The position numbers and the translations under genes are program-made. Below are positions 50,091 through 58,812 of a stretch of DNA of 64,000 nt, in pieces. The DNA is taken from assembly GCA_002841355.1 (NCBI GenBank), contig PHFB01000005.1, positions 39,490 to 103,489 on the forward strand. Direction: 5' to 3'. The first letter of the stretch is position 1. Each line of letters begins with the position of its first letter. This DNA comes from Actinobacteria bacterium HGW-Actinobacteria-1 (GTDB lineage Bacteria > Actinomycetota > Coriobacteriia > Anaerosomatales > Anaerosomataceae). The notes beneath the pieces were generated by a model, which worked only from the letters and a program-made list of their open reading frames with translations, did not search any database and was not told the DNA's origin.

Positions 50091-50888
50091 GTGAGGGCCG
50101 ATCGCCGCACGCCGAGGGCGCCCGATCACCGCAGACGACGCGGTCGCGGGAGGTCGGTACCGTTCGTGTTGCTCGGCGTGGTCCTTCTCGTCGGACTCGC
50201 GGCGGGCGGCTTCGTGTTGTCGCGGCCAGTCGCGCTCGTGCCGGCGTCTGCGAGCGCGGGCATTGGCCTGGAGGGCGGATCACCAGCGCATGTGGCCGCG
50301 GTCCATGCGGTCGCGAACGCCGCACCCGAGCGTCGCACCACCATCATCGCGTGGCAGCCATCGCATCAGGCCGATACTGGCGCGGACTGGAAAGAGTACG
50401 TGATCTGCGGCGACATCGTAGACCGCGTTATTGCGCTGCTGCCGGAATTCACGCACGTGAAAGCGTGGGAGACCGGCATGGGCCTCTCGGGCTCGAACGG
50501 CTATCGCCCGCAGCCCAAGAACGCCCCCGCGTTCGACTCCGAGGTCTCGCAGGCGAATAGTGCCAACGCGGCCGTGTTCATCTCGGTGCATAACGACGGG
50601 GGAGCGCCAAGCGGCATTCTCGGCATGTGTATGCCGGGCGACGCGACGAGCCGAGCCCTTGCCGAGCGGCTGAAGGCCGCGCTCGTCTTGGCGACGAAGC
50701 TACCGGACCGCGGGATTCGCGAGGAGCGGCTCTACAGCCTTGAGCCGGAGCGGAACAAGGCGGGGACGCGGCTTCTACTGGAGATCGGCGACAACAAGGC
50801 CGACCGGGCCTTTCTGCTCGATGAAGCCAACCGACAGGCCATCGCCGTGGCGCTGGCCGACTCGCTCAGGGAGAGTGACCTGCCGTGA
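50091..50888 (+). CDS. membrane-anchored N-acetylmuramoyl-L-alanine amidase-like protein
   Basis: GTG 50091, one base after the previous stop. The 265-residue protein has an Arg-rich cytosolic start, one membrane helix (about 25-46) and an Amidase_3-like domain: WQPSHQADTGADW (first zinc His), KEYVICGDIVDRV (Glu), VFISVHNDGG (second His) and LLLEIGDNKADRAF (catalytic Glu). These fit a zinc amidase cleaving the MurNAc-L-Ala bond. The first motif is PSHQ instead of the usual PGHGG, so activity should be checked. It overlaps the next gene by four bases. Confidence 0.78.
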   Translation: MRADRRTPRAPDHRRRRGRGRSVPFVLLGVVLLVGLAAGGFVLSRPVALVPASASAGIGLEGGSPAHVAAVHAVANAAPERRTTIIAWQPSHQADTGADWKEYVICGDIVDRVIALLPEFTHVKAWETGMGLSGSNGYRPQPKNAPAFDSEVSQANSANAAVFISVHNDGGAPSGILGMCMPGDATSRALAERLKAALVLATKLPDRGIREERLYSLEPERNKAGTRLLLEIGDNKADRAFLLDEANRQAIAVALADSLRESDLP

Positions 50889-52351
50889 GTGCTCGCAAAG
50901 ACCCGCCGTCCGCACGCTTCTGCGAACAGTGCGGAGCGCAGCTTGAGGCTGGCGCGCTCTTCTGCACCGCGTGCGGCGCCAAAGTAGCCGTGCCCGAGCA
51001 GCCCGCGGCCGTCCCCGTTCCCGTTGCCGAGCAGCCTGCCGTCGCGCCCAAGGCACCACGCAAGCCAGGCGCGTGGGCGCGCGGTGCGCGTATCGGGCTC
51101 GCATGGCTGCTCGCCGCGGTGGTGTGCGCGGGCATCGGCCTGTGGCCGCAGTACGCATCACGACTGCCCGGGATGACGCGGGCCGCCGATCGCGCGACCG
51201 CCTCGGCATGGCTGTCCGAGGGACCCGCAGACCCGGTCGTGTTCACGAAGCGCCCCGTGTGGGCCACGCCCGCCGCACTCAAGGCCGATCCCGACGTCTA
51301 TCAGCAGCGCATCGTGCTACTTGCGGGTGAGCCGGTCTCGACTGGCATCGAAGGCGGGCTTGCGGTGGCGGCATTCGAGGCCGATGGCGAGAGGATCGTC
51401 GTCGGGTATCCGGGTGGCGGGCAGGTCTTCGCGAAAGGCCGCGCGGTGAGCATTGCGGGCGTGCTTGCGCCCACCGGCGACGAGCTGCTTGCGCTGGCGG
51501 TCTCGCCCGGTGTCCCCGGCGACAAGGGCCGCAACCGCGACCTGGCCACGCTCACGCTCGTTGCGGCGGCCGCATTCGCACTCGCAGCCGTTTTCGTACG
51601 CGTGCGTCGCTCGCGGAATCGGCGTGCACTGACGGCGGCGGTCGTGGCGGCAGGGCTGATCGCGACGACGCTGCTCGGCGGATGCGAGATCGTGATACGC
51701 ACCGAGGTGAACCGGGACGGCTCAGGCACCGTGAACACGCGCGTCGTCACCGGCGAAGAATCCATGACCGAGATGATGGGGCTGCCGAACGCCGAGCCGT
51801 TCATCGAGTCGTGGATCGCATCGCAGGAGCGGCTGGGTCTGAAGGTCGAGCGCACGACGAACCAGCTCAAGGTCGACCGAACCTTCGCAACCCTGGAGGA
51901 CTTCGGCGCCACGAGCGGAGCGGTCGGGACGAGCTGGTCTCGGCTGGGCGCCGTGGACCTGCCCGACGGGCGGCACGTCTTCTTCCTTGCGTCGCTCGAC
52001 ACCTCCACGGTGTATCCCGACGCGCCGGAGGAAGGCGCCGACACGACCGCCTACGACAAGCTCAAAGAGGAGATCGACGCCTCGACGCTGCGCTACGAGC
52101 TCAAGCTTCCCGGCACGGTGCGTGGCACGAATGCCGACAGCGCTGGTGCTTGGGACATGTCGATGGGCGGACGGCGGTTCCTCTTCGCCGAGTCGCTTAC
52201 CGGCACGTCCGACGCGGACAGTCGGCTGGTGGCCGCCCAGCAAGTCTGGGTAGTCGTGGTCCGCTGGCTGTTCGCTATTGCAGCCGGGTTGATGACGTAT
52301 GGCCTGGTCGCGTATCCCTGGCGGACGAAAGGCGGTGATTCCCGTGGCTGA
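50885..52351 (+). CDS. zinc-ribbon multi-domain membrane protein with LppM-like domain
   Basis: The GTG 50885 start overlaps the amidase stop (GTGA). The 488-residue protein has an N-terminal ribbon (CEQCG...FCTACG), a membrane helix (about 67-88), an exported OB-like domain (RIVLLAGEPVSTGIEGG), a second helix near 220 and a third before an internal lipobox-like LLGGCEI (about 262). Then comes an LppM-like (DUF3153) domain, EIVIRTEVNRDGSGTVNTRV, seen as VNRDGSGTVNTRVV. A final helix lies near the C-terminus. It overlaps the M6 gene by eight bases. LppM is known from mycobacterial phagocytosis-related lipoproteins; the role here is unknown. Confidence 0.7.
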   Translation: MSARKDPPSARFCEQCGAQLEAGALFCTACGAKVAVPEQPAAVPVPVAEQPAVAPKAPRKPGAWARGARIGLAWLLAAVVCAGIGLWPQYASRLPGMTRAADRATASAWLSEGPADPVVFTKRPVWATPAALKADPDVYQQRIVLLAGEPVSTGIEGGLAVAAFEADGERIVVGYPGGGQVFAKGRAVSIAGVLAPTGDELLALAVSPGVPGDKGRNRDLATLTLVAAAAFALAAVFVRVRRSRNRRALTAAVVAAGLIATTLLGGCEIVIRTEVNRDGSGTVNTRVVTGEESMTEMMGLPNAEPFIESWIASQERLGLKVERTTNQLKVDRTFATLEDFGATSGAVGTSWSRLGAVDLPDGRHVFFLASLDTSTVYPDAPEEGADTTAYDKLKEEIDASTLRYELKLPGTVRGTNADSAGAWDMSMGGRRFLFAESLTGTSDADSRLVAAQQVWVVVVRWLFAIAAGLMTYGLVAYPWRTKGGDSRG

Positions 52352-54659
52352 GCGGTACTCGCGCCGCACGCGCGCGCTTGTCGTCGGGCTCCTCGTGCTG
52401 GCGCTCTTCGCCGGCTTCGCCGGCACGTGCGTGGGCGGAGACACCCCCGAGGTTCAGAAGCCGGTCAACGAGACGAAGCTGCGCTACGAGGAGTTCCTGA
52501 CGCAGATGGGCGTTCTTGGGGCGCTTGGCCAGGTCGGCGCACCATGGATTATCGAGCCTGCGGCCGAGAGCACACTAGATGGCGATTTCACGATCAGTGG
52601 GTGGTCGGCCAGGCCGAAGGACGTGACGGGACAGGGCGCGGCAGGAGCATACGTCCGAGTGTTCATCGCGCCAGCCATCGTCTATGAGACCACGGGATCG
52701 TATCGGGGTTACGAGATCACCTCGGCCACTCGCGTGGCTGCCGTCGATCCCGACACTGGTGATTGGTCGATAGACGCTGCCTCTGCCGCAGACTCGTTCG
52801 AGGGCGACTGCGTGGTGCTGGCTGTGACACACATGGGCGGCGTAGCAGGTCCGGAGAGCCCTCCAACAGTCGTGCCGGTCACCAGCGCCGACGGCGCCCG
52901 CAAGAGTAGTGGCGACGCCTGGCCAGCTGCCGAGGAGACCATCTATCTGGTAACCGCGATGGTGCGTCCGGCGGGCGAGTCCTTCAAGTCGGGCGCCGAG
53001 CGGCAACTCGAAGCTCTCGTTGACTCCGTCAAGCGCTACTACCGGGATGCCAGTCGCGGCCGTGTCAGAGTCGAGGTCATCTACGAAGTGGGGCTCAAGT
53101 CGCTCAATGTAACCGACAACAAGCTCCAGACCGATTGGGAAGCCTACTACGCCCACATTCGTGATGCTGTGTCGTGGATTCCGGCGGACAAACTTCCACC
53201 TGAAGGCTCCGTGCTTGCCTACGTGCTCGCACAGCCTGGTGACGACGGTCGCAACGAGAATCCTCCCGGTCGCCCCACGCACTCGATCTCGTGGACCGAT
53301 GTCGAGGTTAGCGGGACGACCAAGCTGCGCGGAAGTTTCATCAACCTGCCGCTCGACCAGTACGAAGGTCAGGACATGGCAGGTGTCGTGGCGCATGAGA
53401 TAGCGCACGGACTCGGATCGTTCCCGGGAACCTCGAAGACTGCGCTGCCCGACCTGTACCAGAATACCGACGGGGGATACACGCCCGCGGACTTCAACAA
53501 CTTCGATGACATGTCGAAGATGGTTAACTACAACGTCGGCGACTACTTCCTTATGGCGAACAACCGAATCGTGAACCCGTGTGCGTATTCGCAGGAATGG
53601 CTTGGTTGGCTCGACTTCAAGGACGTCTCTTTGGATGCTCTGGGAGAGTCGCCGACGACCGTGGACGCGCCGTACCTTGACGGTACCTTGAAGGCGCTTC
53701 GTACGGTGCCGCGGGTGGTGTGGACCGAGGCCGACGGGCGGAAGTCGTTCGCCGTCATCGAAGCGCGATCGAACACGCGCGGCGCGTGGGACTCGAAGCT
53801 TCCCGCCGCAGGCGTCGTCATCTACAAGATGCGAACCGCCAAGGCGAAAGAGCGACTGTGGTGGCAGACGGAGTGGCCGCGAAGCATCAACTGGTGCACC
53901 ATGATCAACTCAAGCACGGCAGAGTACTACGACGTGGCCGAGGGATACATCGTCCGGCGTACGGGTGATATGACCGGTGCGGCATCGGAGTCGCTTGAGG
54001 TCGTCGCGGCCCCTGGAATCAACAAGGCCGACTCGACCGAAGCGATAGCAAATGCACTGGTCGGAACGACGATGCGGATGTCCATCCCGGAGTTCAACTG
54101 GAGTGAGTCCGCGACTTCTACGGTGCGCGGCGAGGATGATTCAGGAACGGTGGCACCGGACCTCGATCTGCATGCGTATCTTGCTGACGGCACGCACATA
54201 GGCGTGAACTACGAGACCGGGGAGTTCGAGAACCCGATTGAGGGCGCGCTCGTCTCTGGCGACATGGTCATGGATTCGGAATGGATCATGCTGCCGAGAA
54301 CGCTCGTGGCGGGTGCGAGGTTCGAAGTCTCGGCCAACGACGCGGTCGCCTTCGAGAAGGCGTATCCCAAAGCGGCGCCCGAAGGCCTCGATCTTGCGTA
54401 CGAGGTCCAGCCAGCGCTCATCGATGAGAGTACTGATGCGATCGGTCGCGGCGACGCCCAGTCGGGCACTCTAACGGCGGGCGAGACCGCCTCAACGTCG
54501 CTTTCGAGTGACAGGGAGCTCAAGCTCACCCCGCTCGCCCCCGGCTCAGGCGGGCCGACTGGCCTCTCGGCGGTCGACCCGATCCTGTGGGAGCTCGGCG
54601 GCGCCGGGCTGCTCGTGACGATCGGCTTGCTCGTACTGCTCTGGCCGAGAAAGCGGTAG
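52344..54659 (+). CDS. exported M6-like metalloprotease with C-terminal anchor
   Basis: GTG 52344 gives a signal (RRTRALVVGLLVLALFAGFAGTC, possibly a lipobox Cys near 29). The 771-residue protein has a beta-sandwich (about 50-165), then a zinc protease domain with H351-E352-I-A-H355 (VVAHEIAHGLGSF) and the M6 third-ligand region (PDLYQNTDGG). C-terminal beta domains follow, and one membrane helix with a RKR stop-transfer end. M6 proteases (immune inhibitor A type) act on exposed proteins. Placement after an amidase and LppM-like gene suggests envelope maturation. Its stop codon forms part of a shared terminator palindrome. Confidence 0.82.
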   Translation: MAERYSRRTRALVVGLLVLALFAGFAGTCVGGDTPEVQKPVNETKLRYEEFLTQMGVLGALGQVGAPWIIEPAAESTLDGDFTISGWSARPKDVTGQGAAGAYVRVFIAPAIVYETTGSYRGYEITSATRVAAVDPDTGDWSIDAASAADSFEGDCVVLAVTHMGGVAGPESPPTVVPVTSADGARKSSGDAWPAAEETIYLVTAMVRPAGESFKSGAERQLEALVDSVKRYYRDASRGRVRVEVIYEVGLKSLNVTDNKLQTDWEAYYAHIRDAVSWIPADKLPPEGSVLAYVLAQPGDDGRNENPPGRPTHSISWTDVEVSGTTKLRGSFINLPLDQYEGQDMAGVVAHEIAHGLGSFPGTSKTALPDLYQNTDGGYTPADFNNFDDMSKMVNYNVGDYFLMANNRIVNPCAYSQEWLGWLDFKDVSLDALGESPTTVDAPYLDGTLKALRTVPRVVWTEADGRKSFAVIEARSNTRGAWDSKLPAAGVVIYKMRTAKAKERLWWQTEWPRSINWCTMINSSTAEYYDVAEGYIVRRTGDMTGAASESLEVVAAPGINKADSTEAIANALVGTTMRMSIPEFNWSESATSTVRGEDDSGTVAPDLDLHAYLADGTHIGVNYETGEFENPIEGALVSGDMVMDSEWIMLPRTLVAGARFEVSANDAVAFEKAYPKAAPEGLDLAYEVQPALIDESTDAIGRGDAQSGTLTAGETASTSLSSDRELKLTPLAPGSGGPTGLSAVDPILWELGGAGLLVTIGLLVLLWPRKR

Positions 54660-54678
54660 GGCGAACGCGCCCTACCGC
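54653..54678. terminator. bidirectional hairpin made from two stop codons
   Basis: GCGGTAGGGCG (54653-54663) pairs perfectly with CGCCCTACCGC (54668-54678) with a 4-base loop. The left arm contains the TAG of the M6 gene and the right arm the TAG (minus strand) of tldE. The minus side is followed by TTTCT, the plus side lacks a T-run. Confidence 0.6.
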
Positions 54679-56015
54679 GTCTGACCGGTGACTTGCCAGC
54701 TGCCAATGAGGAGGGCAGGCGTGAGGTTCGCGCCGCCCTCTTCGGGTCCCACGAGCACACGCCTGTCGCCGACCGCCTGCACGTTCGCGAGCGCGTCGAC
54801 CGCGCTTTGCGTGAAGCGCACGTTCTTGACCGGCTGCGTGAGGCGGCCGCCCTCGATGAGGAACGTGCCGTCGCGCGTCATGCCGGTGAGGACCGCACGC
54901 ACCGGATCCTCGACGTTCACGTAGTGGAAGCGCGTGATGTACAGGCCGCGCTCCACGCTGGCGATCATGTCGTCCACGCGTGTCTCGCCCGCGGCGAGCT
55001 CAAGATTCATCGGCAGGGGACCGTACGGGTTCGGCGCCGGAAGCGCATGGCCCGTGTTCACCACGCCGAGCTTGGCCGCCCAGTACGAGTCGGTGACCGG
55101 GCCGCGCACGACGCCGGCCTCCACGAGCGGCGTCCGGCGCTTGGGACAGCCCTCAAAGTCGAAGGTAAGGCCGACCGTCTCGGCGGCAAGCGCGTTGTCG
55201 GAAAGCGTGATGAGCTCTGAGAGGAGCCGCTCGCCTTCGTGTCCGGCGATGAACGACGACTTCTCGTCGACAGCCTGCGCGCCGAAGCCAAGGTAGCCGA
55301 GGAAATCGAGCACGTCCGAGACGGCCTCGGGCGCGAGCACGACCGCGTATGCGCCCGGCTCGAGCGAGCCCGGCACTTCCGAGCGCTGTGCGAGGGTGGC
55401 GGCCTCATCGCCGAGCGCCTCGGGCGCGAAGCGGGACGCGTCGCAGCCCAGCCACGATGCCCAGCCGCTGCCGCCGTCGGTGCCGGTGGAGAGCACGGTC
55501 GCCTTCACGTCCGTGACGGCCATAGCGGCGTCGATGCCGCGCGAGTTCGCGATGCCGACCGCGTAGTCCACGCGGGCGACGGTGCCCGCTGCCGAGAGGT
55601 CGCGGAAGCGCGACTGCTCGATGATCGCCGCCGCAGCCTTCGCGCGTGCCTCGGCGTCGAACGCCTGCGTGCTTGCACACACACGCTCGGCGCGCTCGAT
55701 CGGTGCGGGCGCGGGCAGGCCCGGGAACGCGGGGTCCTCGGGCGCCACGCGCGCGGCCGCAACGGCTGCTTCGCAGCATGCCTTGAGCGCGTGATCATCC
55801 AGGCGGTTGGTGCTCGCAACGCCGGTTCGCGTGCCGAGGACGGCGCGCACCGAGACGGTGGTGTTCTCCTCGGCCACGTTCTGGTGGATGCGGTTGTTCG
55901 CGAAGCGCGTAAGCGCCGAGTCGTTCGCCATCACGACGGCCTCGGCTTCGTCGGCGGGCGTGAGCGCGACGGCGCGGGCCGCCAGTGCGCGGACCTGGTC
56001 CTCGGACAGTCTCAT
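54672..56015 (-). CDS. tldE: TldE/PmbA-type protease subunit
   Basis: ATG 56015 overlaps the tldD stop (ATGA). The 447-residue protein matches the PmbA/TldE fold, with NRIHQNVAEENTTVSVRAVLG, seen as ANNRIHQNVAEENT-like strands, GWASWLGCDASRF, FLGYLGFGAQAV, and NLELAAGE. It lacks the HExxxH zinc motif, as TldE does. With TldD it forms a heterodimeric protease that trims unfolded peptides and matures some ribosomally made peptides (for example microcin B17) and the CcdA antitoxin in E. coli. No such substrate peptide is seen next to it. Confidence 0.92.
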   Translation of the reverse strand: MRLSEDQVRALAARAVALTPADEAEAVVMANDSALTRFANNRIHQNVAEENTTVSVRAVLGTRTGVASTNRLDDHALKACCEAAVAAARVAPEDPAFPGLPAPAPIERAERVCASTQAFDAEARAKAAAAIIEQSRFRDLSAAGTVARVDYAVGIANSRGIDAAMAVTDVKATVLSTGTDGGSGWASWLGCDASRFAPEALGDEAATLAQRSEVPGSLEPGAYAVVLAPEAVSDVLDFLGYLGFGAQAVDEKSSFIAGHEGERLLSELITLSDNALAAETVGLTFDFEGCPKRRTPLVEAGVVRGPVTDSYWAAKLGVVNTGHALPAPNPYGPLPMNLELAAGETRVDDMIASVERGLYITRFHYVNVEDPVRAVLTGMTRDGTFLIEGGRLTQPVKNVRFTQSAVDALANVQAVGDRRVLVGPEEGGANLTPALLIGSWQVTGQTR

Positions 56016-57454
56016 CGTCCCACCCCCACCTGGACGTCGCGGAATCTCGCGGGCGCAGCGCCGTGCGCCACGTGTGCGACTTGCATGGGCTCGCCTTTGC
56101 CGCAGTTGGGGAGGCCCCAGACCTGCCAGTGCTCGGCCGAGCAGACCGCGTCGCAGCCGCCCCAGAACTTCGGCGTGATGCCGGTGTAGTTGGGGTTCTT
56201 GATCATGCGGCCGAGCTTGCCGCCTTTGATCTCCCAGCCGATCTCGCACGCGAACTGGAAGTTGAGGCGCCGGTCGTCGATCGACCAGGAGTTGTTGGTC
56301 TCGAAGTAGATGCCGTCGTCGGTGTCGGCGATGAGATCGTCTCGGCTCCACGTGCCGGGCTCCACCGAGAGCGTCGTCATGCGCACGAGCGGGATGCGAT
56401 TCCAGCCGTCGGCACGCATGCAACCGTTGCTGGTCCGACCGATGGCCGCAGCGGACTCACGCGAGCTCTGGAAGCCTGTGAAGAGGCCTTCGTGCACGAT
56501 GTAGTCCCGCTGCGCCGGCACGCCCTCGTCGTCGTACCCGAAGCTGCCGAGCGACCCCGGAACCGTCGCGTCGGCCACCACCGAGACGTGTGTGCTGCCG
56601 TACCGCAGCGAGTCGAGGTCGCTCACCTGCACGAACGATGTGCCCGCGAAGGCGGCCTCGTCGCCAAGCACGCGGTCGAGCTCGGTCGGGTGTCCCACAC
56701 TCTCATGCACCTGCAGCGCGAGCTGGCTGCCGTCGATGATGACGGTCGTGGTGGTCGCCGGGCATGGCATCGCCGAGATGAGCGCGGCCGCCTCCTCGGC
56801 GACACGCGGCGCGTGACCAACGAGGTCGAGCGCAAGAATCGCCTCCCAGCCGCCCTGGATCGCCTGGCCGCCGTGGCTGTTCGGGTACGAGCGGGGGAGC
56901 ACCTCGCCGTCGCCGAGCGCGTAGGCGGTGAGGCCGGCGCTGCTCTCCACGTACGACTGCTCGATCATGCTGCCTTCCGAAGACCCGAACACCTTCTCCA
57001 CCTTGATGAAGCCGAGCGATGCGCTCGAGACGGTGACGGCCTCCTGCGTGCGCAGCCCTTCGTCGGCCGCGACCAGCAGCGCGAGCTTCTCTTCGAGCGG
57101 CACCGTGAACGGGTCGATCTCGCACGGTCCGCGCCAGACGTCGTCGAAGACGCCGACTGCCGAGAGCCGCACCGGCGCTGCGGCTGTGATGGCCGAGGCC
57201 CGCGCGATCGCGACCGCCTGGCGTGCGGCGGCTCGGATGGCGTCGGGCGTGAGTGCGGAGGTGGACGCGAAGCCCCAGGCGCCGTCGGCGATCACGCGGA
57301 TGCCGATGCCGAGCGAGTCCGAGGATTCGATGCCTTCGACGCGGCCGGTGCGGACCGAGATGCGTTCCTCGGAGGTAAGCACGACACGGGCGTCGGCGTA
57401 GGTGGAACCGGCGGACGCGGCGGCGTCCAGCGCGGTGGTGACGAGGTCTCTCAT
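56012..57454 (-). CDS. tldD: TldD-type metalloprotease subunit
   Basis: The 480-residue protein has the zinc motif H250-E251-xxx-H255 (LQVHESVGHPTELDR) and the C-terminal Cys ligand in GLPNCGKGEP, the full TldD metal site. Other conserved stretches: GIESSDSLGIGIRVI, WGFAST, SYPNSHGGQ and the FGYDDEGVPAQ motif. It is the catalytic partner of TldE downstream. ATG start 57454. The cluster of TldDE with an M6 protease and an NlpC/P60 hydrolase is unusual, but each is separately oriented. Confidence 0.95.
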   Translation of the reverse strand: MRDLVTTALDAAASAGSTYADARVVLTSEERISVRTGRVEGIESSDSLGIGIRVIADGAWGFASTSALTPDAIRAAARQAVAIARASAITAAAPVRLSAVGVFDDVWRGPCEIDPFTVPLEEKLALLVAADEGLRTQEAVTVSSASLGFIKVEKVFGSSEGSMIEQSYVESSAGLTAYALGDGEVLPRSYPNSHGGQAIQGGWEAILALDLVGHAPRVAEEAAALISAMPCPATTTTVIIDGSQLALQVHESVGHPTELDRVLGDEAAFAGTSFVQVSDLDSLRYGSTHVSVVADATVPGSLGSFGYDDEGVPAQRDYIVHEGLFTGFQSSRESAAAIGRTSNGCMRADGWNRIPLVRMTTLSVEPGTWSRDDLIADTDDGIYFETNNSWSIDDRRLNFQFACEIGWEIKGGKLGRMIKNPNYTGITPKFWGGCDAVCSAEHWQVWGLPNCGKGEPMQVAHVAHGAAPARFRDVQVGVGR

Positions 57455-57497
57455 GGCGATCCTTCGAACGCGGGGGTGATCTGGTGCGAGAACCAGT

Positions 57498-58676
57498 CTA
57501 CCGCACTGCGGCCAGAGGATTCGTCTTAGCGCCGATGACCGGAGCCGTCCGGTACGACCAGTCGTAGCGACGGGCGCCGGCGTAGTCCGAGCGCTCCGCG
57601 AGTTTGGAGAGCTTCACGAAGTCGCCCGTGCGGGGGGCGTGGATGAAGTACCCGGCGCCAACGTAGATGCCGACATGGTAGACAGGCGAGCCGAAGAACA
57701 CGACATCGCCGGGCTGCAGTGCGCTTGGCGCAACCGCCTCGCCCATCGCGAACTGTGCCCGCGAGTAATGCGGCAGGTTTACGCCATGCTGCTTGAAGAC
57801 ATACATCACAAGCCCGGAGCAGTCGAACGCCGAAGGTGTTGCGCCGCCCCAGAGGTAGGGGATGCCGTGGTAGGCGAGCGCTGTCTCGACCGGCGTGCCG
57901 GGAACGACCTGGATGCCTGCCTTGTTGGCGCCCGAGAGGATCTCGCGCATGAGCGCCGCCTCGTCCATCTGGCGACGTGCGGCCTCGCTGTCGAGGAGTG
58001 CGATGAGGTCCGCCTCGGCTTGCGCGAGCATCTCCTGGCGCTCCTGCACGCGCAGCAGCACCTCGATCTGGCGGGCCTTGAGCGTGAACTCGAGCTCCTC
58101 GGCCTTCTGCTCGGCGGTCTTGAGGTCATCCGCGGTCTGCTTGATCTGGTCGCGCTGCGCGCGGAGCGTTGCGGTGATGTCGGCGTCGCTCTCGCCAAGC
58201 GCGTTCAGGAAGCGAATCCTGCCGATAAGGTCGCTCACGGATTTCGCGCTCAGGAGGGTGTCGAGCACGTTCAGTTGTCCGTTGCGATAGATGTCGGCCG
58301 CTCTCTGGTTGAGCAAGTCGCTCTGGTAGCTGTACGCGGACTGCGCGTTGTCGAGGTCGATCTGCGTGACCGAGAGCCGCGCCTTGGTGGCGTTGAGTTC
58401 CTCGACAGAGGCGTTGTACGCCTCGGCAGCGATAGCGAGCTCGCGGTCGAGCTCATCGAGCTGGGCCTTGAACTCATCGAGCCGCGCCTGACGACGGGCG
58501 AGTTCGGCACGGAACTCGGCCGTCTCTGCGCTGGTGGGCACGGGGACATCGGCGGTGGCTGTGGATGCAGCAGAAGGCGCGGCGTAGACAGGCGTCGCAA
58601 GCAGCATGCTCGCGATGATGGCGGATGCGATGACTCGCGCCGCAGTCTTCCTGTACGCGGTTACGTGCACGTGCAC
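57498..58676 (-). CDS. exported NlpC/P60 cell-wall endopeptidase with coiled coil
   Basis: GTG start at 58676. The 392-residue protein has a signal (about 1-31, ending TPVYA), a long coiled coil (50-245, LDEFKAQLDELDREL and following) and a C40 domain with the catalytic triad C286 (AFDCSGLV), H334 (VYHVGIYVG) and H346 (YFIHAPRTG). The enzyme would cut gamma-D-Glu-diamino acid bonds. Architecture equals RipA/CwlO-type hydrolases of Gram-positives, whose coiled coils mediate control by FtsEX. Length is standard for the group. Confidence 0.92.
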   Translation of the reverse strand: MHVHVTAYRKTAARVIASAIIASMLLATPVYAAPSAASTATADVPVPTSAETAEFRAELARRQARLDEFKAQLDELDRELAIAAEAYNASVEELNATKARLSVTQIDLDNAQSAYSYQSDLLNQRAADIYRNGQLNVLDTLLSAKSVSDLIGRIRFLNALGESDADITATLRAQRDQIKQTADDLKTAEQKAEELEFTLKARQIEVLLRVQERQEMLAQAEADLIALLDSEAARRQMDEAALMREILSGANKAGIQVVPGTPVETALAYHGIPYLWGGATPSAFDCSGLVMYVFKQHGVNLPHYSRAQFAMGEAVAPSALQPGDVVFFGSPVYHVGIYVGAGYFIHAPRTGDFVKLSKLAERSDYAGARRYDWSYRTAPVIGAKTNPLAAVR

Positions 58677-58812
58677 CGTCCCAAACCCAACCCGCTAAGG
58701 TCGGTTAATACTCATGTCCTCATACTAGCATCTTGCGTGCCGAGTTCCCACTCCGCCCGAAGGGCCGCGCGACTCGCACGACCCTTCGGCGCCCCCGCTT
58801 CCTCGTCCTGTC

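Noticed and set aside
58757..58789. Inverted repeat CCGAAGGG/CCCTTCGG after the cytochrome gene as a terminator.
   Set aside because: The loop is 17 bases and there is no T-run on the minus strand, so I could not support it as an intrinsic terminator.
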